A stretch of 64,000 nucleotides of DNA. It comes from Polytrichum commune (Eukaryota > Streptophyta > Polytrichopsida > Polytrichales > Polytrichaceae). Below are positions 50,501 through 59,707 of the stretch, in pieces. The first letter of the stretch is position 1, and every line of letters starts with the position of its first letter. The DNA lies in NCBI GenBank assembly GCA_950295325.1, contig OX485805.1, positions 20,819,501-20,883,500 on the forward strand. Reading direction: 5' to 3'. A model generated the notes under the pieces. It made no database searches. It had not been told where the DNA came from and saw only the letters and a list, made by a program, of their open reading frames with translations. The position numbers and the translations under genes were made by a program.

Positions 50501-51482
50501 GCTACATACCCTTAATTCAAACACTGGAAGAAAAGAAGAAAATAAAATTTACATCCAAGTGCAATTGAATTAGATTATATGGGGGTTTAGAATTTCTAGG
50601 CGATGGTGAGGTGAATGAGATCAAGAGTGTGTATAGTAACTGTTACATTCCCCTAATTCAAAAACTGGAAAAAATGAAGAAGAAAAATTTGCGTCCAAGT
50701 GCAATTGAATTTGGATTTATGAGGGTATATGAGGGGTTTAGGAGGATTTATGAGGTTTTTGAGTTTCTAGGCCATGGTGAGCTGGATTGCATAGAAGAGT
50801 ATGTATGATAGCTGCTACATTCCCCTGATTCAAACACTGAAAGAAAAGAGGCTGAGAAATTTACGTCGGAGTGCAATTGAATTAGGGTTTATGAGGGTTT
50901 AGGGTTTCTAGGCATTGGTAAGTTGAATTAGACAAAGAGTGTGTATAGTGGCTACTGCATTCCCCTAATTCCAATACTGGAAGAAAAGAAGAAGAAAAAT
51001 TCGCATCCGAGTGCAATAAAATTAGAGTTTAGGAAGGTTTAGAGTTTCTAGGCCTTGGTGAGCTGAACTGTATAGAAGAGTGTGTATGATAGCTGCTACT
51101 TATTTCCCTCGCTTAAACCCTGGAAGAAAAGTAAGGAACTAAATTTGGGTGTACGATTTGTTAAAGTTGATAGACGATGGTGAGTTGAAATGAGACAGAA
51201 AGGGAGTAAGATAGCTTGGTACGCATTTCCCTAAATCTACACTCGAAGCGAAAAGATTGAATAGTAATTTGTGAGTACGATTGAATTAGGGTTTACGATG
51301 GATTAGACGTGATGGGTAGGTTGAAATGCACATCAAAACAAAAACAAAAAAAGGTGTGGATAATAGCTAACCTTGTCGAAGTAGAGGGAGGCGATTTCCT
51401 GAGTGACGGCATCCTGGAGAGGGATGCTGAGACTTTGCGGAGGAATGCGCAGGGTGTCCTGCAGCTCCGTCAACACGAACAT
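47598..51482 (-). CDS. NRPC7: RNA polymerase III subunit RPC8 (RPC25/NRPC7), 7 exons
   Basis: This is the Rpb7-like stalk subunit of RNA polymerase III (partner of the RPC9 type), acting in the nucleus in tRNA and 5S rRNA transcription. Minus-strand exons: 51482-51372, 50082-49987, 49441-49354, 48964-48898, 48420-48351, 48170-48081 and 47645-47598. All junctions are GT-AG and in phase, giving 189 residues against about 200 in human POLR3H. The N-terminal Rpb7_N domain begins MFVLTELQDTLRIPP, followed by LYDI and GGFVFPGDGAPHF (residues 48-69). The OB-fold/S1-like part has FRPFVGEVLLAKLK, SLGSFFEDIHIPEHLL and KLWVWKYDG. The protein ends ADGLGFVSWWG, the conserved family tail. Intron 1 (1.29 kb) holds a tandem repeat. 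It is convergent with the ACOS5-type gene; no shared function is implied. Confidence 0.94.
50260..51310. repeat. tandem repeat of ~130-175 bp, about seven units, in NRPC7 intron 1
   Basis: The unit runs GTGCAATTGAATTAGGGTT, then TTTCTAGGCGATGGTGAG, GAGTGTGTATGATAG, CATTCCCCTAATTCAAACAC and TGGAAGAAAAG. The GTGCAATTGAATT landmark falls near 50414, 50557, 50698 and 50870; flanking units are more diverged. One unit has a small extra duplication near 50720-50765. All lie between 50083 and 51371, the first intron of NRPC7. Confidence 0.88.
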
Positions 51483-52430
51483 GCTTGCAACTCACACCAC
51501 TACTTAGATCTCCCTTGCAACAAATTCTTACCCTAAATTACCTGCTTCCAACATGCATCCCAACTTCCACAACCGAGCCCTTCCAAGCTGGACATGTTGG
51601 AAACCTTTCTCGCTAATAAGGAAGATTGGAACTTAAATAGTTACTTTTTCGCACTAAGGTGGATGGGTCTTACAGTAAGTGGCTCGTTTTCTTTATGAGA
51701 TCCCTAGACTTGATTGCCATGCGGTTCGGCAAGGATCAACAAGCAAACATCATAAAGACACATGTTAAAAGAGATTGGACCACATCTTCAAATATTAATA
51801 ACTACTCTACACTCAATACCGTAACACCATAGCAGGTTCACCACCTGCCGCACGAATATTTAATTTTTTTGAAAAAATAAGGTTCGCATTCCAAAAATAG
51901 ATTTTTTTGAAATTCGTCTTCTCATTTATTGGATTAAAAATCATTTGTGTTTAGGGTGGGAAAGATGTGCAGAAATTTCATCCTAATTGTGTTTTTCATC
52001 CATTTATGGTGGCCCAACTTGTTTAAACCTAAGTCATTACCCTAATCCTGATTTTCTGTCTTTTCGTTTTTATCACAGTATAATTTGAGAGTTATTCGTT
52101 TCTCTTTGCCTGTAATTTATGTTTTTTTACGTTTTTTTGGGGGGGAATTATTTATGAACGAACCTGCTATGGTGTTACGGTAGTGAACTTGATGGGGGAA
52201 GCGATCAACTTGTCAAAATATTTCATGACATGTGAGCGCTTCGTGAAGCAACATGAAATAGAACCATTTGTAAATAAAGTAGAGGCGCACATAACCGATC
52301 ACTTAAGAGATTCTACACCAATTATGGAGAAGTATTAAGTTGTGCAATTTTTTCCCATGCAGAAGATAGAAATGGGGAGGACTGCGAATTTTTCAATAAT
52401 TGTATTCTTTGAATTGAAACTACTATATAT
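51483..52430. other. 5' flank of NRPC7 and gene-free DNA
   Basis: Presumably the NRPC7 promoter at about 51500-51700 and then unassigned AT-rich DNA. No clear TATA box. TATGGTGTTACGGTAGTGAA (52168) and its partner CCGTAACACCATAGCAGGTT (51820) form an inverted repeat about 350 bp apart, which may be the ends of a small element. Confidence 0.4.
51816..52189. mobile_element. possible inverted-repeat element
   Basis: The left motif CACTCAATACCGTAACACCATAGCAGGTTC (read in two parts) is answered on the right by GAACC-TGCTATGGTGTTACGGTAGTGAA-type sequence, an imperfect inverted repeat of about 25-30 bp at either end of about 370 bp. The interior is AT-rich and non-coding. No target-site duplication was established. 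Confidence 0.5.
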
Positions 52431-52432
52431 TT

Positions 52433-53690
52433 TTGAAGCCAAAAACTGGCCCGAAAATATTACCAATGTCTAGAGTTTGCCATAACTTCCCCAAAGGCTA
52501 CTCAAACAACCTTGCCCAACTACCATGTGAAACGTTCAACATTGAAGCACTCTCCCTACTCCCAAGATATGTCACTACACTTAGCGAGTCACATAGACAA
52601 TTAATGACCCAAGCCCATTAGGCCAAAGATACCAAGGAATACTGAAATTTATAGCCAACAAATATGGTGGAGCTTCACACCTCCCACCAACCACTAGATC
52701 CTTATACATACTAAAAACACACTTCAACATCCATCTACATTCCATAGACAACACCTTTCCTCTCGACAACTCCCTTGCTATCAAAAGAATGGTACAAAAG
52801 CTCATTTTACCCCGATCTCATCCCACAACGAAAACCAATACGGAGAATTTTCTTTTAAAAACTCTCCTCCTTCAACATTACCGCCTACCCCAAATCCAAG
52901 ATCTCACCAACACACACATACTCACCGTTAAAGAACTCCAAGATAAATACCATACCAAATCTAGAATATTGGAGAGTGAGCTTTTACAAGCCACTACCAT
53001 CTTCCCACTAAACACATACCACACACACCACCACCACCCACAACCCAAACTCTACCCGGCACCCAAGATATAACACAACCATGCAATCCCTAGGCACCCC
53101 CATCTCATACATCTCTAGCTTAAAATTCACACACAATTAAACCCCGACACCATCCTCTACGAACACAACAGCCTAAGACCCCAACAATCATGCGATAAAC
53201 AAAATGTTCACCCCAACCTCAACATCCCACACCTTACCCTCCATATTGAAGAATGTAATCCATACAAAGATATCATCGCCACATCACCCGCAATACAAAT
53301 ACACCCCCCTCCCTTTGGCCCAAACACACAACATATTAGAGTTTGTGAACATAGATAATGCACAGAGAAAATAGACTATACAATACTATCATTTTTTGTT
53401 GAGTCATGTAAAAGAGGCTTTGAGCCAAGTAACCATTACAAAACCTTGTCAGAAAACCCAAGTGTGCTAGAGACATGGATCAATACACTAGAGAATTACA
53501 AAACTATATCATTGTTGGAGAACTAGAAAGTTGTATGTGGGCACACAAATCCGCTTCCACATCGATTCTATTATTAAACCAATATGAAGGCTATCACCAA
53601 CAATCGGCTGTTGCAAAACGAGAAGGCAAAGAATGCGAAATGAGAAGGCAAGAAGTTGAGAATACAAGAGCTACATGATTGGGAAGATTT
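52433..53690 (+). pseudogene. LINE fragment, region just after the reverse transcriptase
   Basis: Reading across two or three frameshifts and several stops gives LINE ORF2-like protein. Segments are SLLPRYVTTLSESH, then DPSPLGQRYQGILKFIANK, TRSLYILKTHFNI, FLLKTLLLQHYRLPQIQDL and HIEECNPYKDI. A later stretch (53400-53640) reads SENPSVLETWINTLENYKTI. These fit the thumb/connection region of a non-LTR element and the spacer after it; the RT catalytic core is not present. An ECNP-type motif also occurs in the element at 57.4-61.7 kb, which suggests one family. Whether it is a separate copy or an upstream part of the same element, split by about 3.7 kb of other DNA, is not settled. Confidence 0.6.
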
Positions 53691-55365
53691 ATGAAATTGG
53701 TTTCAAAGATTCATGAAATTGGTTTGGAAGATTCATGAAGTTGCTAGAGGTAAAGGTCCACTATCATGAAATCGAGGTGTGCCACATGTCAAGTTGGTTT
53801 AGAAAAATCATGAACTAATTTGAAAGGTTCACCAAATTGATAGAACACTCCGATAACATGAGTTGGAAGGTCCATGAAGTAGCTTGGAACCTTCATAAAA
53901 TTGACTTTGCACTTCCGTGAAGTCATCTTAATCACCAAAGGAGTAATAAAACTCTTGCCCCCAAAGTGGAGGAAGTGCCCACTGCCAAAGGCATAAATAG
54001 TATGCTCTTTTTAAAGACTGGTTTCAGAAGAGCAAAATTAGATCCTTTTGTCTTGCCTTTCTCCCTGTATTATAACTTAAGCGTGCGAATTCCAAAATGC
54101 CCTCGGACTCAATGAATGGGGAGAACAGAACCTCTAGTTACAGATGAACTGGTTGAGTTTGAGAAATAACCGCCTCAAATTTAAGATCTCAGGGAACATT
54201 ACTGATCCATTTAGGGTTTAGGGATTTACAGAACACTCCTCGCTTCAATCAACAAAAACCGAAAGGTGTCAACATGTAATAAACGGTCAGTCTTGGGAAA
54301 CACTTAGGATCTCGACCTATTGAGTTGTGCCCAAAAGAATCCCAGGACACTGCTCAGACTTGAACCGCAAGACTATTATTGCATGCCACTGTCAGATTCT
54401 AATTACTTGATTATCACAGAGAAATATAAAGTAAGGGTGGCATTTGATCCGGATTTAAGGAGGTGAGCAATGTCAGGGGCTAATTACAGTATGTTAACTG
54501 AATGTGCTTTGGCGATCACTGGCAAATACTATGTTTTCTTTGAGCTTTCCATGCAGGCTTGCATCATGCGAATCATCAGCTTTCGAGGGCTTTGCAGTGT
54601 CACCTGTCTCACACTGTAGGAACATCCTCACACGTAGTGTTCTATTTCTATTTTCAAATTTGTTGGTACATAAGGTAGACGAGGCTAATGTGGAATCATC
54701 CAGCCAATAAAATTCAATAGCATTAGAAGCTTGAGCGGGTTAGTAAGTAATTGTGAATCAAGACCAAAGAATTTGAAATAGTTCAAATCGGAGTTGAGGA
54801 AGGTGTTGATCTAGGTTTTGGAATTAACGATTCTATGCTTTCTAATTTGGTGTCATAGGGGGGAGCTCTTTTATCGTTCAATGTTGTGTAAGTGGACGAC
54901 ATCATTAGCATATTCTACATGAGTCATTGGCCAATGAAAACCAATTTCAATGTCAATATTGGTTGTGTCATGTCTCTAAAATGGTCATGGGTAAGATAAA
55001 GTGTTGCCGAATTGGCTTTTCACTATAGAATACCCACAACACAAGTTAGGCATCACCTCACAGCCACATGCCGCCTCCTAATTTGCCCACCTTGTCCACA
55101 CAAAATCAAGCATGGCATAGCTCGGTGGATATCACTCCTAATTGTGAAGGACGGTGGGCGTAGTTTGATTATGTGAAGGTGACTAACCCAAATATTATCA
55201 AGGTGGCAGCTACATCATCATGTATTTACTAACCCACCAAATTAATGCGATTGTATTGTTAATTGGAAGCCAAAAAAAAAGTGTATAATTAAGGAAGATA
55301 ACCAAATTAGCCTTGTCTGCCTTATGACTTGCACAACATGCCGCAACAAGGGTGAGAGGGAATTA
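53691..55365. other. gene-free DNA
   Basis: At 53690-53930 a short degenerate motif (AAGATTCATGAAATTGGTTT) recurs several times. From 54000 on there are only short unrecognised frames. Confidence 0.4.
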
Positions 55366-55370
55366 CCACA

Positions 55371-55561
55371 CATGAACATACCTCTCATTCATCCAACATT
55401 AATGTCTTGAAATGGTGTGCAATTCAAAGGGCTTTTCAAGAAATTAATATAACACCAAAATCATATTCAATAAAGCCTATTCCAAATCATTTAAGATGAA
55501 TGAACCACAAACCTCGAGACAATCAAGATTCTATGTTGAATGGATGAGAGGTATGTTCATA
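55371..55561. mobile_element. MITE with ~28-bp terminal inverted repeats, same family as 6487-6686
   Basis: Left end ATGAACATACCTCTCATTCA, right end TGGATGAGAGGTATGTTCAT, nearly perfect inverted repeats about 190 bp apart. The interior (AAATCATTTAAGATGAATGA) also resembles 6325-6345. Non-coding. Confidence 0.75.
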
Positions 55562-55564
55562 TGC

Positions 55565-56405
55565 GATAATTCCTCTCGCCCGCAACAAGGGACCGACATT
55601 AAGTCTCGTGACATTGTTGTACAACAAAAACAACAAGGACCCTAACACATTACTCCAAGTCACATGATTAATAAACAATGAATATGAGCCCCAATAGGCT
55701 TGTATCAAGATAAGCAAGTGGATGATCGTATATAGGCCACCACAAAGGCCTTCAACCATGTAGGTCCAACCACGAGGCCCAAGGACTTGCCTCTTGTCTT
55801 GGTAGTTCAAGGACATCTTGGTATGAGATCCTCAAAATTTGGTTCACAAGCAAAGTTCTACTTGATTCATACATAGGTGTCTTCCAAAGACAATACATCT
55901 TTGCACTTTGTCCACTCTCATCTCAAGCAAGGGGCAATAAGGAGTTGGAAGCCATAGATAAGGTTGAGATAATTGAGGTGGGAACACGTCATGTTGGGTG
56001 CTCATTTCTATAGACAATCACTAAAACCATAAACCTTGCAACCTCGTGACCTCCATTGAATATGATGACAATAGGGAACTACACTAAATATGTTATTTAG
56101 TGTCATATGGTATTTTATGTCACTATGGTAGCTTTTCGGATGACACTTCTTATGAATGAGTGAACACATATTGTCAATGGATGATGGATGAGTTCATCCA
56201 TTGGCCAAAACCCGACCTTCTCTTGTCATCAACGTGTGATGAAATATTGTCATGGATAATTGAAATTTGGATGAAAATTTACTTGATAAGTGACAGTGTT
56301 TGCAACACTGTAAATCTATAATCCCCCAAAAAATTTACAAAGAATGACAAAGAAAATATCGGGGTTAACATTTATTGTCGGTGACACTACGCCACGGGTT
56401 ACAAC
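55565..56405. other. gene-free DNA with an ATTTAGTG-type MITE fragment
   Basis: 56086-56155 (CACTAAATATGTTATTTAGTG, then GGTATTTTATGTCACTATGG and GATGACACTTCTTATGAATG) matches the minus strand of 10986-11085. The rest has no feature I can support. Confidence 0.5.
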
Positions 56406-56410
56406 TAGTA

Positions 56411-56821
56411 CTCCCTCTGTTTCATAATAAAAGTTATGTTTAAGAAAATCCGTGGGCTTAAGGTCATTTTTTGCACTTTTAGCACAAAATTGCGTGTGTT
56501 GCATAGCTCTCACTAAGCGCTTTCCAGTGAGCTAGGGGTGTCCATAGTAACACCCGTTCATCGCCATTGACGATTGACACTGATTGATCTCACACATAAA
56601 ACCGCATTGATGTGCGTCGACGCCATCGAGTCCAAATAGCAATTATTAAACATGTGTAAACTGTTATTTGACTTGGTAGTTTGTTTGCAAAAATATTTAT
56701 ATTGTTTCTTGCAACATTCCAGTTCGTTTGGTGAAGTTTGAGAGAAATTTCACCAAATGTAATTTATATTTCGTAACATGATTTATGTCCAAACGTAACT
56801 TTCATTTTGAAACAAAGGGAG
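56411..56821. mobile_element. Stowaway-type MITE (Tc1/mariner), 411 bp
   Basis: Ends CTCCCTCTGTTTCATAATAA and, in reverse complement, CTCCCTTTGTTTCAAAATGA; the inverted repeat runs about 30 bp with few mismatches. It is flanked by TA on both sides (56409-56410 and 56822-56823). The CTCCCTC-GTTTC terminus and TA target site are the signature of plant Stowaway elements. Non-coding. Confidence 0.92.
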
Positions 56822-56823
56822 TA

Positions 56824-57370
56824 TCAAGGAAGATGATTAAAACCGATTACGCTAAATATCATATTTAGTGCAATGTGAACCACACTAACTTGCAAATTAG
56901 TTGAATCTATAAGCTTGACATATGACAATACAAGAAGTTGCATTGAAATAGAAGGTTTAAAAGTTGAGAAATTAAAAGATGATGATTTGGATGAACCCAC
57001 ATTCTTCAATCCACTTCTAGAAGTTGTCTATATCACATACCCTTTCACCATTGCACACCAACCAACAAGTCCACATGGGATCCTTACCAACCACACACAA
57101 AGACACACAAGTTCATGCACCAAGTGTATTCAAGGTCCTCGATCAAGATCGTAAGGCGCTCTTCACTACCTCACATCAAGATAAAGTGCTTTAAGTTGTA
57201 CTTGACTTTACGGAATTATGTTTGGGGATTTTTTTTGCAACATAACTAAATTAAGCACCACAATTTTTGGCGTGATAGCATGTGTTTGTCACTCGTTGAA
57301 GATTTTTATTATCATATTTGACATGTTCGTATTTATATTTTGGCAAGTGTTCACACTCACGCATATGATG
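56824..57370. other. gene-free DNA before the composite LINE
   Basis: Contains another CTAAATATCATATTTAG palindrome (56851-56868), probably a fragment of the ATTTAGTG-ended MITE family. No gene. Confidence 0.4.
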
Positions 57371-57382
57371 TGCAATGAGATT
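57371..57382 (+). repeat. target-site duplication, left copy
   Basis: TGCAATGAGATT, identical to 61701-61712. Confidence 0.8.
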
Positions 57383-57388
57383 AGATAT

Positions 57389-57470
57389 GTCAGAATGGTC
57401 GAGTTGGCGATCTAACGAGAGAGCTGGGAGGTGATGGGTGTGAAGCAAACTTGATGGCGAGAGCAAGTTG
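57389..57470 (+). other. tRNA-Leu-like head with A-box promoter element
   Basis: GTCAGAATGGTCGAGTTGG closely resembles the 5' end of plant tRNA-Leu (GTCAGGATGGCCGAG...), including an A box (TGGTCGAGTTGG). It begins 6 nt after the left target-site duplication. The rest of the tRNA and the B box are degraded. SINEs and some chimeric retroposons start this way. Confidence 0.5.
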
Positions 57471-57499
57471 AGAGGTTGCCGGAGGTTGGGAGAAAGGCC

Positions 57500-58267
57500 A
57501 AGAGTCAAAGCGGTGGCCACGCTGCTGCTCCTCGCAACCGCTACCCAAAACCACCCCCACACATCTTGAAGGACCCCACACACTTCCCAATACACATCAT
57601 GCTTCATGACCACCCAAGAATATACAAGATAAATATAAAATCACAAAAAAATCACATCCTACTTATGCCAATGGTCCTTCCCATACAATGTAACTTACAA
57701 CAAATGGCTTCCCCAAAGAGACTTATTTCCGTGGAATAACCAAAACACCATAAACTATAATATATTGCTATTAATACAATACTACACAAGGAAACAACAT
57801 CAACATTACGTTAACATACTACAATCAAACTACAACCAAGAACAAACGAGAGACACTCGATATATACCAACACCACGAACCATACCTCTATGCCACATCT
57901 GCATCAACGAATGCAACCCAGAAAATGATATCGCCTACACACAAAACACTATTCAAACTCAATACGGAGTATCTCACATATATGATAATATTGGCCGCCA
58001 CTTGATCACCATTCTAGAACAAAGACTAAAATGGCTACGGGAACAATACCAAACAACCCTGAAAAATCCCCAACATCTTGAGCCCCCCACACAAACATTT
58101 GAAACGGAAGTTGCATGGTTATATCAAATATATAAATACAAAACCCATAAAAAATTATCCTTAAAACTGGCACAGTATACGCTCCCAGAAGCCATCCTCG
58201 AGCACTTCATAGACTCCTACCAAATCACACACTCCTACTTTTCATCACGAGTAACATGCCCCACTAC
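57500..58267 (+). pseudogene. LINE ORF segment of unknown fold with Cys motif, before the methyltransferase-like domain
   Basis: One frame gives HFPIHIMLHDHPRIYKINIK up to about 57655. After a frameshift a second frame runs open from about 57650 to 58267: LPQRDLFPWNNQN, then IPLCHICINECNPENDIAY with a Cys-x2-Cys plus Cys, WLREQYQTTLK, AWLYQIYKYKTHKKLSL and ILEHFIDSYQITHSYFSS. I do not recognise the first part. The ECNP motif also appears in the 52.4-53.7 kb fragment. The frame continues directly into the segment at 58602 once the MITE is removed. Confidence 0.6.
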
Positions 58268-58601
58268 CTCGGGGGGGGGGGGGCAGTGTGCTAAAAAGTT
58301 AAGGATATAGGTGCGAACAACCACTATTTTATAGGGGGGTATTACTTTCAAATTTTTTTTTCACATGCTATCATTATGTAAATTTCTACTTTGGGTTAAT
58401 AGAAAAATGGCTTGCATTACTTATAATTTCAAATTACCTATTATTCCATACCTTATAGTACTTTAAAGATGTCCAGTGCCATTTTTGATACCCTATATTA
58501 CTCTTAAGCCCAATTATAAATTTTTGCTCCCATGTTTTTAAAATACCCTATCATTTGTTCGCACGTATATTGCTACTCCAACCAATGACTACCCCCCCGA
58601 G
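58268..58601. mobile_element. MITE inserted in the LINE ORF, 334 bp, 8-bp target-site duplication
   Basis: CCCACTAC flanks it on both sides (58260-58267 and 58602-58609). The ends are CTCGGGGGGG... and ...CCCCCCCGAG. Longer subterminal inverted repeats follow: TATAGGTGCGAACAA on the left and TTGTTCGCACGTATA on the right. The interior is AT-rich without coding sense. An 8-bp duplication fits hAT-like transposition, but the end sequence is not a classic hAT end, so the superfamily is open. Removing the element and one duplication leaves the LINE frame open. Confidence 0.85.
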
Positions 58602-58955
58602 CCCACTACACTTAAACATTTCTACTCTCCATTTCCCCGAGACAGAGTTTTTGGATCAATAGGCACATCATTCCAGTATAAATGGCAAGGACATGGATAT
58701 GCCCACCCACACACGGAAAAAGAAGCCCAACAAGGCCTTCATTGGGCACATCTTGCTTCCAAAAACAACTCAGAGATAATCACAATCCTTGTAACTCCTG
58801 ACCATAATTGGTATCACAACCATAACCCCCACGAAGGTCCTTTCCCAGACTCACATGTTATCGCACACTTCAAAGCAGACACCATCACATATGAAGAACC
58901 AACAATTCCACCAGAATTACGAATTGAACCTAAAATAGAAAACCGAGCCATACGC
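58602..58955 (+). pseudogene. LINE ORF segment resembling a phage-type DNA adenine methyltransferase (Dam-like) domain
   Basis: The frame is open and reads FYSPFPRDRVFGSIGTSFQY, then KWQGHGYAHPHTEKE, LHWAHLASKN, TILVTPDHNWY, PFPDSHVIAHF and ADTITYEEPTIPPELR. The order W-G-x-YA-x-P, then an Ala/Trp helix, a hydrophobic strand and WY resembles the phage N6-adenine methyltransferase family (Pfam Dam type). In that family the block after W-G holds the catalytic NPP[YF] motif; here the place reads HPHT, so activity is doubtful. The identification is from motif order only. It lies between the upstream LINE segment and RNase H in one frame (after removal of the insertions). Confidence 0.45.
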
Positions 58956-59707
58956 TATCGTGGAGAGAGGGGTCCGCTTTAGGAAAGCACGGGGCTTCTG
59001 GCTGCAACTGGTTTCGCTCGCCGGACCGTCAAATTTTCAATTGTCCTCAAAACTTCCTCAATCTTTTAAATCTTTACAAAACAAATCTATCAATAAGTCT
59101 TACTCTCTCAAAGGATTGTTGCCAACAAAGACTTGTCCGTCTTTTTGTGGACGGTCGAAGTCTCAGCTCTTTCTATGCAAGAGCTAGCAAACTTCCCTCC
59201 ACTCAAACTAGCACAACTTTGTTTTCGCTCACTCTCCTTCAAGCATGTAAACACTCAAGATAAAACAATCACATGAAAAAACTCAATTGCATATTTTATT
59301 TCAAGTTTTCTTCTCCAAAAAAACACACAACAACCGTCGTGCTTTCAACAACAAAAAACTTGTCTCTCCCCACTCTCTTCTCCTCAACCACATATATGAG
59401 ATAAGGCCTCAAATCCTCCTCTTATCCTCATCACGTGATTTCTAATTATCCATTGGTCTAAAGATAAACTAAGGATAAAACTAGAAATAAGGCTAAAAGG
59501 GTAATAAGAGTAAACTAAGAGTAAAAATAATAGATAAAAATAAAAAAGATAAACTAAAAGTTACTAAGAATAACTATGAGTAACAAAAAAGGTAATCTAA
59601 TTCTACTCCCTTTTACTTTCCTCCTTCATCTCCAAATGAAGGAATCACCATGAAACACAAAATACGTACACATGTAAATAATGTATGTATTTACACTACG
59701 ACAACGC
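58956..59707. mobile_element. second insertion within the LINE ORF, about 750 bp, class unknown
   Basis: The LINE frame reads ...ENRAIR up to 58955 and resumes ALCIHHKDTSPE at 59708. ACGC occurs at both edges (58952-58955 and 59704-59707), a possible short duplication. The insert starts TATCGTGG and ends CTACGACA, weak inverted ends. It contains a hairpin-forming GACTTGTCCGTC...GACGGTCGAAGTC near 59130-59160. No coding domain is visible. Edges are inferred from reading-frame logic and may be a few bases off. Confidence 0.55.
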
